From an uncultured archaeon (GTDB lineage Archaea > Halobacteriota > Halobacteria > Halobacteriales > Haloferacaceae), in NCBI GenBank assembly GCA_937138675.1, contig CAKZPG010000063.1, forward strand, positions 1 through 36,561: a DNA stretch of 36,561 bases. Direction: 5' to 3'. Every line of letters begins with the position of its first letter. Position 1 is the first letter of the stretch. Below, one piece after another: positions 16,057 to 23,798 of this stretch. A program made the translations under genes and the position numbers. The notes under the pieces are model-generated. The model ran no database searches and had not been told where the DNA came from. It saw nothing but the letters and a program-made list of their open reading frames with translations.

Positions 16057-16329
16057 TCAGTCGTCGTCCGGGGCGCCGGTCGCGGCGGTCATCGACCAGA
16101 CGGCAACGACGCCGAGGACGACGGCGGGTGCCATCGGGAGGACGAGCATCGCAGCGAGAAAGGGGACACCGGCCGTTGCGGGAACGGTCGGGAACAGGTA
16201 GACGACACTGGGGATAACAAGGACGCTCAGGACGACGGCAGCGACCAGGAGCCAGCCGTGGCGGCCGAAGCCAGTCGGCTCCGGGTGGTGGACACGGCCG
16301 TCGTCCGGGTCGCCCGTTTCGTCAGTCAC
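16057..16329 (-). CDS. Two-helix membrane protein, hypothetical
   Basis: A 90-residue protein with an acidic N-terminus (residues 1-20), a short GFGRHGW linker and two hydrophobic helices (about 26-47, and 53-81 with an intervening Pro). The C-terminal GAPDDD tail is acidic. No cysteines or catalytic motif. I recognise the style as a common haloarchaeal small membrane protein, not a named family. It sits 42 nt upstream of nothing in its direction; the neighbouring alcohol dehydrogenase on the same strand ends at 16372, so this could be the second gene of that unit, following it by 42 nt. Confidence 0.65.
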   Translation of the reverse strand: MTDETGDPDDGRVHHPEPTGFGRHGWLLVAAVVLSVLVIPSVVYLFPTVPATAGVPFLAAMLVLPMAPAVVLGVVAVWSMTAATGAPDDD

Positions 16330-16371
16330 AAGCGAGTATTGGTGAGGATGAGTAAAAGCAGATTCGATCGA

Positions 16372-17418
16372 CTACAGTTCCGAGTCGGGGACGACGACCA
16401 CCTTCCCGAACCCCTCGCGCTCCTCCAACAATTCGTGCGCGCGCGAGGCTTCGCTCATCGGAAGACGTTCGCGCACCCGGGGCTCGAAAGTTCCGTCCCA
16501 CACAAGCGAGAGGACATCGTCGGTCTCGCCGGGAGTGCCCATCGTCGAGCCGATCACCTCAAGCTGGTTCCAGAAGATACGGTTGATGTCCGTCTCGGGT
16601 CGCCCGCCCGTGGTCGCGCCGCAGGTGACCAACCGGCCGCCCTTCGCGAGACACTTCAGCGAGTCCGTCCACGTCTCTGCACCGACGTGGTCGACGACAA
16701 CGTCGACACCCCGGGTTCCAGTCTCCTCGCGGATCCACCCCGTCAACGACTCCTCGGTGTAGTCACAGACGTGGTCGGCGCCACAATCACGAGCGTAGTC
16801 GAGTTTCTCCGTAGAGGAGGCCGTCGCGTACACCTCGGCGCCGGCGTGGTCGGCTATCTGGACCGCGGCGTGGCCGACGCCGCCCGACGCGCCGAGGACG
16901 AGGATAGACTCGCCCTGCCGGAGTTCGGCACGGGTCTGGAGCATCCGCCACGCAGTCTGGAAGACCAGCGAGACGGAGCCGGCAACGTCCCACGGCACGT
17001 CCTCAGGGACTGGCATGAGATTGTCGGCCGGCACCGCAACACGTTCGGCGTGGACGCCCGGGACGTGTTCGCCAATGATATGAAAGCTGACACAGCGCGT
17101 CGGGTCACCGCCGCGACAGAACTCGCAGGACCCGCAGGCGACGCCAGCCGAGACTGCGACGTGGTCGCCCGGGTCGAAGCGGTCGACACGTGAGCCGACT
17201 GCTTTGACGACGCCGGCAGCGTCGGACCCGGGGATGTGTGGCATCTCTAGATCGATTCCAGGGAGGCCGCGGCGTGTCCAGACATCGAGGTGGTTGAGCG
17301 CCGCCGCCTTCACCTCTACCAGCACCTCGTCGTCGGCGGTGTCGGGGTCGGGATCTGGAGCCTCGCCGTACTCAATGACGTCGCGGTCGCCGTGCGCAGA
17401 GAACTGGACTGCGTTCAT
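16372..17418 (-). CDS. Zinc-type medium-chain alcohol dehydrogenase
   Basis: An NAD(P)H-dependent oxidoreductase of 348 residues. It has the GroES-like catalytic domain with LNHLDVWTRRGLPG and GSDAAGVV, a structural-zinc cysteine cluster CGSCEFCRGGDPTRC (about 96-110), and a Rossmann domain with VLGASGGVGHAAVQ. The catalytic zinc position normally held by Cys near residue 40 appears as Asp/Asn in the NHLD segment, so this may be closer to quinone oxidoreductase-like members. The start at 17418 (MNAVQFS) follows family length; the 22 residues upstream are Arg-rich and not credible. The gene is divergent from moaB with an 86-bp promoter region. Substrate unknown. Confidence 0.85.
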   Translation of the reverse strand: MNAVQFSAHGDRDVIEYGEAPDPDPDTADDEVLVEVKAAALNHLDVWTRRGLPGIDLEMPHIPGSDAAGVVKAVGSRVDRFDPGDHVAVSAGVACGSCEFCRGGDPTRCVSFHIIGEHVPGVHAERVAVPADNLMPVPEDVPWDVAGSVSLVFQTAWRMLQTRAELRQGESILVLGASGGVGHAAVQIADHAGAEVYATASSTEKLDYARDCGADHVCDYTEESLTGWIREETGTRGVDVVVDHVGAETWTDSLKCLAKGGRLVTCGATTGGRPETDINRIFWNQLEVIGSTMGTPGETDDVLSLVWDGTFEPRVRERLPMSEASRAHELLEEREGFGKVVVVPDSEL

Positions 17419-17424
17419 GCTCCG

Positions 17425-17443
17425 GCCCTCTCTCCCGGAGGGC
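17425..17443. promoter_or_regulatory. Inverted repeat just upstream of the alcohol dehydrogenase start
   Basis: GCCCTC / GAGGGC, a 6-bp repeat around a 7-nt spacer, lies 7 bp before the ADH ATG and next to a weak TATA-like CTATGCC. It could be a repressor site or mRNA leader stem. Confidence 0.25.
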
Positions 17444-17470
17444 ATAGCGATTGGCCTCTCCCTACGGCGC

Positions 17471-17481
17471 CGATGATAAGA
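17471..17481 (+). promoter_or_regulatory. TATA-like element for moaB
   Basis: GATGATAAGAC, centred about 29 bp before the ATG at 17505. It supports that ATG rather than the in-frame TTG at 17451. Confidence 0.45.
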
Positions 17482-17504
17482 CACCGGACGACGAGCGTAG
17501 GCGC

Positions 17505-18038
17505 ATGGGAGACGCCGGACACACGGGCGACGGAGCCAGCCACGACCACCACCGCGACGACCTCGACGCCCTCGGCGTCGCGGTGCTCACCGTCACATCG
17601 TCGCGGTCGCTCGCGGACGACCCCGCGGGCGACGCTTTCGAGGCAGCGGTCAAGGCCGAGAGCCACGAGATGGTCGCGCGCGAAGTCGTGCGGGACGACC
17701 GCGCGGCGGTTGAGGGACGGGTTGTCGACCTCGTCGGCAACGATACGGTCGACACGATCGTCACGGCCGGTGGCACGGGGGTGACGCCCGACGACGTAAC
17801 CGTCGAGGCCGTCGCGCCCCTGTTCGACAAGGACCTCCCCGGGTTCGGCGAACTGTTCCGCAGGCAGTCGCACGACGAGGTTGGGACACGGGTCATCGGG
17901 ACACGCGCGACGGCCGGGATAGTCGCCGGTGTCCCCATTTTCTGCCTGCCGGGGAGTGAGAACGCCGCGCGACTCGGTGCCGAACTGGTGCTCGCGGAGG
18001 CGCCGCACCTGGCTGGGCTGGCGCGACGGGACGACTGA
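17505..18038 (+). CDS. moaB: MoaB/Mog-family molybdenum cofactor protein
   Basis: Adenylates molybdopterin before metal insertion. The 177-residue protein has a short His/Asp-rich N-terminal tail ([14 protein letters not shown]) before the MogA-like core: [27 protein letters not shown] (the conserved GGTG-T-x-x-D substrate loop), [12 protein letters not shown] and [17 protein letters not shown]. The metal-binding-looking tail is common in haloarchaeal MoaB. Start at 17505 chosen on the TATA spacing. The divergent neighbour is an alcohol dehydrogenase; no other cofactor genes adjoin, but the SAMP1 gene, the likely sulfur carrier for the same cofactor, is 15 kb away in this window. Confidence 0.9.
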   Translation: MGDAGHTGDGASHDHHRDDLDALGVAVLTVTSSRSLADDPAGDAFEAAVKAESHEMVAREVVRDDRAAVEGRVVDLVGNDTVDTIVTAGGTGVTPDDVTVEAVAPLFDKDLPGFGELFRRQSHDEVGTRVIGTRATAGIVAGVPIFCLPGSENAARLGAELVLAEAPHLAGLARRDD

Positions 18039-18196
18039 TCGAAGCGACGGCGTCCGGAGACGGCCGCGGGAGCCGACGGGACTAGCGCAAGAAGGCCGTC
18101 GTCGGGCCGGAGCGCGCCACTCTCGCACAGGGTGGGCCGCTCCGCCATCCCGCCATCGCACTGGCTTCTATCGACCATGCCCTCCTCACTGCACGG

Positions 18197-18204
18197 TTTT
18201 ATCC
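18197..18204 (+). promoter_or_regulatory. TATA box for ilvD
   Basis: TTTTATCC, centred 27 bp before the ilvD ATG, consistent with a leaderless mRNA. The 188-bp spacer after moaB otherwise contains nothing I can identify. Confidence 0.65.
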
Positions 18205-18226
18205 GCGCGCGGGCGTAGGCGAGGAT

Positions 18227-19978
18227 ATGAGCAAGCAGGAGACCTCCGCAGGGGGCGAGGATGACTCGCAGTTCGCGGGCGCGAAAGACCAAGACCTGCC
18301 GAGCCGGGAAGTGACCGAAGGGGCCGAGCGGGCGCCCCACCGCTCTATGTTCCGGGCGATGGGCTACGACGACGACGACCTCTCCTCACCGATGGTGGGG
18401 ATAGCGAATCCGGCGGCGGAGATCACGCCCTGTAACGTCCACCTGGACGACGTCGCGGCGTCGGCCCATGAGGGCGTCGGCGAATCGGCGGGGATGCCGA
18501 TCGAGTTCGGGACGATCACTATCTCGGACGCCATCTCGATGGGCACTGAGGGGATGAAGGCCTCACTCATCTCTCGCGAGATGATCGCAGACTCCGTCGA
18601 GCTCGTCGCGTTTGGAGAGCGTATCGACGGCCTCGTTGTTGTCGGCGGCTGTGATAAGAATATGCCCGGGATGATGATGGCAGCCATCCGCACCGACCTG
18701 CCCAGTGTGTTCCTCTACGGCGGGTCGATCATGCCCGGCGACCACGACGGCCGCGAGATAACGATCCAAAACGTCTTCGAGGGCGTCGGCGCGTTCGCCG
18801 AGGGCGACATCAGTGGGCGCGAATTGGACGAGATAGAGCGCCACGCCTGCCCCGGCGCCGGCTCCTGTGGCGGGATGTTCACTGCGAACACGATGGCCTC
18901 CATCTCCGAGACGGTCGGGTTCGCGCCGCTCGGAAGCGCGAGTCCGCCCGCCGAGGACGAGGGGCGATACGACGTCGCCCGCGAGGCAGGTGAACTCGCC
19001 GTCGAGGCGGTGGAGGCGCGCCGTCGCCCCTCCGACTTTCTCTCGAAGAAGTCGTTCGAGAACGCCATTGCGCTTCAAGTTGCGGTCGGCGGCTCGACAA
19101 ATGCGGTCCTCCACATCATCGCAATGGCGCGCGAGGCGGGGGTCGACCTCGACATCCAGGACTTCAACCGGATCAGCCGCCGCACCCCGAAGATTGCGGA
19201 GCTCCAGCCGGGCGGCGAACGGGTGATGAACGACCTCCACGAGGTCGGCGGCGTGCCCGTTGTCTTGCGCGAACTTCACGAGGCTGGCCTGCTCCACGGC
19301 GATGCCCAGACGGTGACGGGCAACACGCTCGCGGAGGAACTGGCCGCCTACGACCCGCCCGCGATAGCGGATCTAGACGTTGACTTTCTCTACACTGTCG
19401 ACGACCCGATCCACGAGCGCGGCGCCATCCGTATCCTCACTGGCAACCTCGCACCAGAGGGCGCGGTGATAAAGATCACCGGCGAGGACCACCTGCGCCA
19501 CGAGGGGCCGGTCCGAGTCTTCGAAAGCGAAGAGCCGGCGATGCAGTACGTCCAGGAGGGCGAGGTGGCGTCGGGCGACGTCATCTGTATCCGAAACGAA
19601 GGGCCGCAGGGCGGCCCAGGGATGCGGGAGATGCTCGGGGTCACCTCGGCGGTGGCGGGCCAGGGCCACGCCGAGGACGTCGCGCTGTTCACCGACGGGC
19701 GATTCTCCGGGGCGACGCGTGGGTTCTCCATTGGCCACGTCGCGCCGGAAGCGTTCGTCGGCGGGCCCATCGCGGCGCTGCGTGACGGCGACACCGTAAC
19801 TATCGATATCGACGAACTGGAGTTCTCAGTCGACCTAACCCCCGAGGAGTTGACGGAGCGCCTCGCGGACCACAGCCCGGAGCCGAACTACGAGAGCGGT
19901 GTGCTCGCGAAGTACGGCACAGCCTTCGGCTCAGCAGCAAACGGCGCGGTTACGAACCCGAGCATCCGACGGGACTAG
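18227..19978 (+). CDS. ilvD: Dihydroxy-acid dehydratase
   Basis: Dehydrates 2,3-dihydroxy acids to 2-keto acids in isoleucine and valine synthesis. The 583-residue protein carries the iron-sulfur ligands expected for the IlvD/Edd family: a Cys in ITPCNVH (about 68), [11 protein letters not shown] (about 142) and [14 protein letters not shown] (about 213). The C-terminal swivel domain includes [20 protein letters not shown] with the catalytic Ser region. An N-terminal 30-residue charged extension precedes the conserved [14 protein letters not shown] start. Single-gene unit; other branched-chain genes are not in the window. Ends in TAG. Confidence 0.96.
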   Translation: MSKQETSAGGEDDSQFAGAKDQDLPSREVTEGAERAPHRSMFRAMGYDDDDLSSPMVGIANPAAEITPCNVHLDDVAASAHEGVGESAGMPIEFGTITISDAISMGTEGMKASLISREMIADSVELVAFGERIDGLVVVGGCDKNMPGMMMAAIRTDLPSVFLYGGSIMPGDHDGREITIQNVFEGVGAFAEGDISGRELDEIERHACPGAGSCGGMFTANTMASISETVGFAPLGSASPPAEDEGRYDVAREAGELAVEAVEARRRPSDFLSKKSFENAIALQVAVGGSTNAVLHIIAMAREAGVDLDIQDFNRISRRTPKIAELQPGGERVMNDLHEVGGVPVVLRELHEAGLLHGDAQTVTGNTLAEELAAYDPPAIADLDVDFLYTVDDPIHERGAIRILTGNLAPEGAVIKITGEDHLRHEGPVRVFESEEPAMQYVQEGEVASGDVICIRNEGPQGGPGMREMLGVTSAVAGQGHAEDVALFTDGRFSGATRGFSIGHVAPEAFVGGPIAALRDGDTVTIDIDELEFSVDLTPEELTERLADHSPEPNYESGVLAKYGTAFGSAANGAVTNPSIRRD

Positions 19979-20091
19979 CCGAGGGACGGCCGAGCCACAG
20001 CACCGAACCCTCCCACACGGACGCAGACGCTCACGAGGTTGCCGACGCTGTCAAGCGCGTTGACTATCTTCTGGTGGAGGTCGTCGGTCAT
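19975..20091 (-). CDS. Possible 38-residue ORF ([10 protein letters not shown]...)
   Basis: A short frame opening [20 protein letters not shown], a plausible amphipathic helix, and ending over the last codon of ilvD on the opposite strand. A perfect 12-nt palindrome GTCGAATTCGAC sits 24-35 bp upstream, with its AATT core near the usual TATA distance. Weakly supported; it may be a remnant or noncoding. Confidence 0.25.
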   Translation of the reverse strand: MTDDLHQKIVNALDSVGNLVSVCVRVGGFGAVARPSLG

Positions 20092-20114
20092 CGCGGGTGG
20101 GCGGGGCGTGGAAT

Positions 20115-20126
20115 GTCGAATTCGAC
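20115..20126. repeat. 12-nt perfect palindrome in an AT-rich spacer
   Basis: GTCGAATTCGAC in the 218-bp spacer between ilvD and the tRNA gene. The spacer also holds an AT-rich tract (20140-20175) with a second inverted repeat TACTGT-GG-ACAGTA near 20155-20170, downstream of the tRNA on its strand, which may act in 3' processing or termination. Confidence 0.35.
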
Positions 20127-20196
20127 GTGTTCTCCAAAGAAAATATTTCTTATACTACTGTGGACAGTATTTCACCCCTTCAGCCAGCCCAGTGTA

Positions 20197-20267
20197 TGGG
20201 ACCGCCGTGATTCGAACACGGGTCCAACGCACCCCATGCGCAGAGGATACCACTACCCCACGGTCCC
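20197..20267 (-). tRNA. tRNA-Pro (anticodon GGG)
   Basis: On the minus strand: a 7-bp acceptor GGGACCG / CGGTCCC with discriminator A, D-arm GGGTAGTGGTATCCT, anticodon loop ATGGGGT (U33, GGG, G37 as usual for Pro), T-arm CCGTG-TTCGAAT-CACGG. CCA is not encoded. The anticodon stem has three good pairs, then G-U and U-U at the base, weaker than usual. A TATA-like ATTAAGAA lies about 30 bp upstream (20293-20300). It follows truB in the same direction. Confidence 0.93.
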
Positions 20268-20292
20268 TCGTAGAACCCTAATTGCTGTTCAG

Positions 20293-20300
20293 TTCTTAAT
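20293..20300 (-). promoter_or_regulatory. TATA-like box for tRNA-Pro
   Basis: ATTAAGAA on the minus strand in the 49-bp gap between the truB stop and the tRNA, about 30 bp from the tRNA 5' end. Confidence 0.45.
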
Positions 20301-20316
20301 GGCTTCGCCTTCAGCT

Positions 20317-21222
20317 TCAGACTAACACTCGGTCAAGAGAGACAACCTCCCCTTTGTCGGCACCGGTGTCGCCGACGAGCGTCCCCACCGCGATAGCAGC
20401 GTGGTCGGGAGTATAGACCGCAACCGTATCGCCACGATTTGGGGCGTCCGTCACCGCGACGACGCCCGGCGCGTACACTGGTGCGCCCATCGCCACCTCG
20501 CGGGCGGCGTTTTGTGGGACAGTCACACCCGGGAGCGAGCTAAGCAGCCGCTCGGCGGGTGCGACAGCCGCACGCAGGGGGGCGGGGTCGCCCTCACGGG
20601 CGAAGGCGAGTGCATCCGCAAAGTCGTGGAGCGTCACGAGGTCGGTGTCGTCGAACGAACCGGTCGCAGTACGGCGAAGGTGGCCCATGTGCGCACCAGT
20701 GCCGAGGGCGAGGCCGAGGTCGTGACACAGTTTCCGGATGTAGGTGCCAGACTCACAGCGGACCCGGAGGAGAACGCGTCGCTCTGCGCTCTCCAGCACC
20801 TCGAGTTCGTATACCTCGCGGGTCCGCAGGCGCCGCGCGACAGCGCTCCGACGCGGCGGCTTCTGGTAGAGGTCGCCCTCGAACTCGGCGAACGTGGCGT
20901 CAAGGTCGGCGGGCGTGCGGGCGTGAAGTTCGAGAGCGGCGATATACTCCTTTGGCGCGGTTCGGAACCGCTCGACCAACCGGGTCGCCTCACCGAGCAT
21001 CGTCGGGAGCGACCCCGTGACCTTCGGGTCGAGCGTCCCGGCGTGGGCCGCGCCACCGAGTTCCGGGCCGTCGTCGAGATCTGCGAGGGCACCGTCGACC
21101 ATCCGCCGGACCCACGCCGCGACCTGATGGGCGGACGGGCCAGGCGGCTTATCGAGGTTAACGACCCCGAACCGCAGGAGTGAGGCGGGTGAGCGCGTAT
21201 CAGGCGGGCCGCGTGCTATCAA
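20317..21222 (-). CDS. truB: tRNA/rRNA pseudouridine synthase, TruB/Cbf5 type
   Basis: Isomerises uridine to pseudouridine, in Archaea as the catalytic subunit of H/ACA RNPs and for tRNA U55. The 301-residue chain has the Cbf5/TruB start GVVNLDKPPGPSAHQV, the catalytic loop HAGTLDPKVTG (Asp65), the SGTYIRKLCHDLG motif and a C-terminal PUA domain (ARE-x-AMGAPVYAPGV and on). No ATG exists near the conserved start; a TTG 6 nt after the cmk stop gives the normal N-terminus (RGPPDTRSPASLL), so translation probably relies on coupling to cmk. Last gene of the adk-DUF106-cmk-truB series. Confidence 0.93.
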   Translation of the reverse strand: MIARGPPDTRSPASLLRFGVVNLDKPPGPSAHQVAAWVRRMVDGALADLDDGPELGGAAHAGTLDPKVTGSLPTMLGEATRLVERFRTAPKEYIAALELHARTPADLDATFAEFEGDLYQKPPRRSAVARRLRTREVYELEVLESAERRVLLRVRCESGTYIRKLCHDLGLALGTGAHMGHLRRTATGSFDDTDLVTLHDFADALAFAREGDPAPLRAAVAPAERLLSSLPGVTVPQNAAREVAMGAPVYAPGVVAVTDAPNRGDTVAVYTPDHAAIAVGTLVGDTGADKGEVVSLDRVLV

Positions 21223-21228
21223 CTCAGG

Positions 21229-21825
21229 TCACTCGGCGTCAGCCCGGCGAAACTCGTAGCGGACACCCTCGACGGGCATCGCCCCTTCGTCACCGGCATC
21301 GGTGTACGACTCGACAGCGGTGCGAACAACGGTCGTCGCGGCGTCGGGCCCCCACCGCGCGGTGTTGACCACGAGATCGTAGATCGAGAGGTCGTCGATA
21401 TCGATATCGTAATAGCTGTGATAGCGCCGAGCCTCGCTCTCGGCGCGACGGCGCGTCTAGTCGCGCACCGTCGCGCGGGGCTTGCCCTCGCGGGCCGCGA
21501 TGCGGTCAAGCCGGACTGTAAGCGGAGCGGTGAGCCACACCCGGATGTCGGCGGCGTCGCCCGCGAGCCACCCGGCGAGTCGCGACTCGAGTACGAGGTC
21601 ATCGCGGCCCCGGGCGAGCTCGTACTGTCGGCGGTCGAGGTCGTAGTCGATGGCGGCCTCCTCCTCTGCGAGTTTGTTCAGCTCGACCGGGGAGAGACCG
21701 CGCTCGTCGGCCACACTTCGAAAGATGTCGCCACCACTCACGTGTTCGTTGTCGAGGGCCTCGGCGAGCGCAGCCGCGAGCGTTGACTTCCCCCCGCCCG
21801 CGGGTCCCGAGACGGTCACCAGCAT
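21229..21825 (-). pseudogene. cmk: Cytidylate kinase gene interrupted by an in-frame amber codon
   Basis: Phosphorylates CMP/dCMP. The frame starts [17 protein letters not shown] (P-loop), has [13 protein letters not shown] and [12 protein letters not shown], then reads [29 protein letters not shown] and continues in the same frame through DIDDLSIYDLVVNTARWGPDA to MPVEGVRYEF and a TGA 6 nt before truB. Every conserved block on both sides of the TAG is intact, and one G-to-T change from GAG would explain it. The truncated product would lack the C-terminal 76 residues. This is a recent mutation, a sequencing error or, least likely, readthrough. A TATA-like GCTATAGC lies about 35 bp before the ATG. 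Confidence 0.87.
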
Positions 21826-21974
21826 ACAGCCGGTCGGCACCCATGGCTGAAAGAAGTTGCTATAGCCGTTCCGCTTGCAGACCGTGGCCCACACGAATAG
21901 AGCGAGAGTGGCGGAAACGAACGATACGAACGGTATGAGAACCCAACTGACGAGCGAACGCGGCGGGCCGGAGC

Positions 21975-22895
21975 TTATGAAGGACTCGGCGAGATGTCGA
22001 TGTTCAACCCCTTGCGGATAATCTGGGTGAACCCCATAGAGCAGACGAAGTACCACAGGATCCACACCTGGATGGGCCCGATTGCCGGATCGCGCCAGCC
22101 GACGACACCACGGAGCGGGATAGTGATGCTTCCAGGGTCGATATGCTGGGTGCCGCCGCCGATGCCGAGCGCCCAGTACATCCACAGGAAGACAGGGATA
22201 GTGAAGAACATGATCCAGACCATCGGGCGGAACTGCTCTTTGAACATCCCGAGCTGGTCGCCCATCATCTCCATCTGCTCGTCCTGAAGACTGTCGAGTT
22301 TCTCTTGATCGTCGCGCTCTTTCGCCGCCTCCCGGCGCTCCTGGAGGTCTTTCATCTGCTGCTGGTACTGTCCCATCTTCTCAGTGTTCATGAGATTCGC
22401 CTGCAACAGTGTGGAGTAGAGCCCCGTCCCCATCGCGAGAATCATCACGACGGCATAGAACGGGAGTGACTGCTCCAGCGGCCCGAGCGCCACGTCCATG
22501 ATCCCGCCGATGAGGTCCCGAAGCGGCTGCCACGCGTAGGCAACAAAGAAGGCCATCGTCACCGCCGCGGCACCTTTGTCGTAGACCGACCAGGTGGTCT
22601 CCTCTATCTCGTCTTCGTCGGCGTCAGCGCTGCTCACGTCCGTCGCAGCTGAGGTCGTGCCGCTCCCAAGAGCCGCGCGGGTCGCCTCAGGGTCGGCGAG
22701 TTCGAAACCCTCCTTACCGTCGACGAGGACGCCCCTCTCTATCAGCCGTCCCCAGTGTCCGCTGGAGACGTCGTTGCGGACGTCCGCCCAGTGGACCGTC
22801 TCGTCGTTGGTCTGTGCCAGTACCGTCTCAACAGCGTCGCGCATCTCGGCGTCGTCGGTGACGAGGTTGTCGACGGTCTGTTCGATCCGAGCCAT
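21975..22895 (-). CDS. DUF106 (EMC3/TMCO1, YidC/Oxa1-like) membrane protein
   Basis: A 306-residue membrane protein of the Oxa1 superfamily thought to help insert membrane proteins. The first 95 residues are soluble and helical, with a winged-helix look ([24 protein letters not shown]). Then come a TM near 112-130, a TM near 145-165, the charged coiled-coil loop [20 protein letters not shown] that contacts the ribosome in YidC-like proteins, and further helices (about 222-245 and 275-290). The order adk-DUF106-cmk-truB is a conserved archaeal arrangement linked to the secY/ribosomal region. The start ATG at 22895 is 46 nt after the adk stop. The 149-bp spacer to cmk contains no credible gene. 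Confidence 0.9.
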   Translation of the reverse strand: MARIEQTVDNLVTDDAEMRDAVETVLAQTNDETVHWADVRNDVSSGHWGRLIERGVLVDGKEGFELADPEATRAALGSGTTSAATDVSSADADEDEIEETTWSVYDKGAAAVTMAFFVAYAWQPLRDLIGGIMDVALGPLEQSLPFYAVVMILAMGTGLYSTLLQANLMNTEKMGQYQQQMKDLQERREAAKERDDQEKLDSLQDEQMEMMGDQLGMFKEQFRPMVWIMFFTIPVFLWMYWALGIGGGTQHIDPGSITIPLRGVVGWRDPAIGPIQVWILWYFVCSMGFTQIIRKGLNIDISPSPS

Positions 22896-22941
22896 TGCAA
22901 GTCGGTAGGAAGTCGCAGAACAAGAAGGGACCGCTCCGTCG

Positions 22942-23580
22942 CTACACTGCGTCGTTCGACTCGACCATCTCGCGCAGGCCAGCGAACACCTCGTCGGGCG
23001 ACCCCGTACCGTCCACCTCGACGAGGTTGCCGACCTCGCGATAGTACTGCACCACAGGCGCAGTGTTCTCCTCGTACACCCGCAGCCGTTCGCGGACGGT
23101 CTCCTCGGTGTCGTCGTTTCGCTGGGTCAGCTCACCGCCGCAGCCGTCACAGACGCCCGCCGCCTCGGGTGGTGCGAACTCAACGTGGTAGGTCGCGCCG
23201 CAGTCCGGACAGACCCGGCGACCGGTCAGACGTCGGACGAGTTCAGCCTCGGGGACGGAGAGAAAGGCGGCGAGGTCAAGATTGACCATATCATCCAGAA
23301 ACTCCGCCTGCGAGAGATTTCGCGGGTAGCCGTCAAGGACGAATCCGTCGGCCTCCGCGAGCGCCTCGACGACGATTTCGTTGACAACCGGGTCGGGCAC
23401 AAGTTCGCCAGCGTCCATATACTCCCGAGGCGTGCCGTGGTCGGTCTCCATCTCCTTGTTCGCACGGAGCGCGTCGCCCGTAGTGACATGTTCGACATCG
23501 TACTCCTCAGCCAGTCGCACGCTCTGTGTCCCCTTGCCCGCGCCCGGCGGCCCGAGTAGAAGGAGTCGTTGCTGGGTCAC
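22942..23580 (-). CDS. adk: Adenylate kinase with zinc-binding lid
   Basis: Interconverts ATP+AMP and 2 ADP. The protein has [16 protein letters not shown] (P-loop), the AMP-site VTTGDALRA and [11 protein letters not shown], and a lid with [12 protein letters not shown] and CDGCGG, four cysteines that bind zinc. I prefer the GTG at 23580 ([12 protein letters not shown], 212 residues) to the in-frame ATG at 23604: the former gives the usual family N-terminus, and the sequence GGTATATGG that contains the upstream ATG is itself a good TATA box about 24 bp before the GTG. First gene of the unit running to truB. Confidence 0.93.
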   Translation of the reverse strand: MTQQRLLLLGPPGAGKGTQSVRLAEEYDVEHVTTGDALRANKEMETDHGTPREYMDAGELVPDPVVNEIVVEALAEADGFVLDGYPRNLSQAEFLDDMVNLDLAAFLSVPEAELVRRLTGRRVCPDCGATYHVEFAPPEAAGVCDGCGGELTQRNDDTEETVRERLRVYEENTAPVVQYYREVGNLVEVDGTGSPDEVFAGLREMVESNDAV

Positions 23581-23599
23581 GTTCAGAGGTCCGTTCCCG

Positions 23600-23608
23600 C
23601 CCATATAC
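23600..23608 (-). promoter_or_regulatory. TATA box for the adk operon, overlapping an alternative ATG
   Basis: AGGTATATG on the minus strand. If it is the TATA box, transcription starts close to the GTG at 23580 and the overlapping ATG cannot be the initiator. Confidence 0.45.
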
Positions 23609-23762
23609 CTCTCCCGGAAGTGTGGCGGGCGTAGTGCCAGGGAGGCAGACGTCTATGCGACCGGCGGGCCCACGGGACCGTGCGCGGCGAACAAAGGAGG
23701 CTGTCCGGCGCGGGTGGCGAGCGACGTACCCTCTCGCGTCTCGTGCTGGCAAGCGCCTGACC

Positions 23763-23779
23763 GACCGTTTATACCGGTC
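23763..23779 (+). promoter_or_regulatory. TATA box flanked by a short inverted repeat, potD promoter
   Basis: TTTATA (23768-23773), centred 28 bp before the ATG at 23799, is bracketed by GACCG and CGGTC. The symmetrical arms over a TATA box are a plausible repressor site for the transport operon. Confidence 0.5.
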
Positions 23780-23798
23780 CGCTCGCTACCAGAGTTTA

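Noticed and set aside
16027-17193. 388-codon plus-strand ORF
   Set aside because: Antisense to the two-TM gene and the alcohol dehydrogenase; Arg-rich shadow.
18040-18190. Minus-strand frame [10 protein letters not shown]... between moaB and ilvD
   Set aside because: No domain pattern, no promoter, and it runs antisense into moaB; treated as spacer.
21438-21440. TAG read as pyrrolysine in cmk
   Set aside because: The Rieske, ilvD, GCL-like and MFS genes end in TAG, no pyl genes are seen, and the site is not a known Pyl position.
21219-21602. 127-codon minus-strand ORF as the cmk C-terminus (frameshift hypothesis)
   Set aside because: The real C-terminus lies in the same frame as the N-terminus after the TAG; this ORF is in another frame and Arg/Thr/Ser-rich.
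23526-23798. 91-residue N-terminal extension of the potD frame
   Set aside because: Overlaps the adk promoter region antisense, lacks family similarity and would bury the Tat signal.
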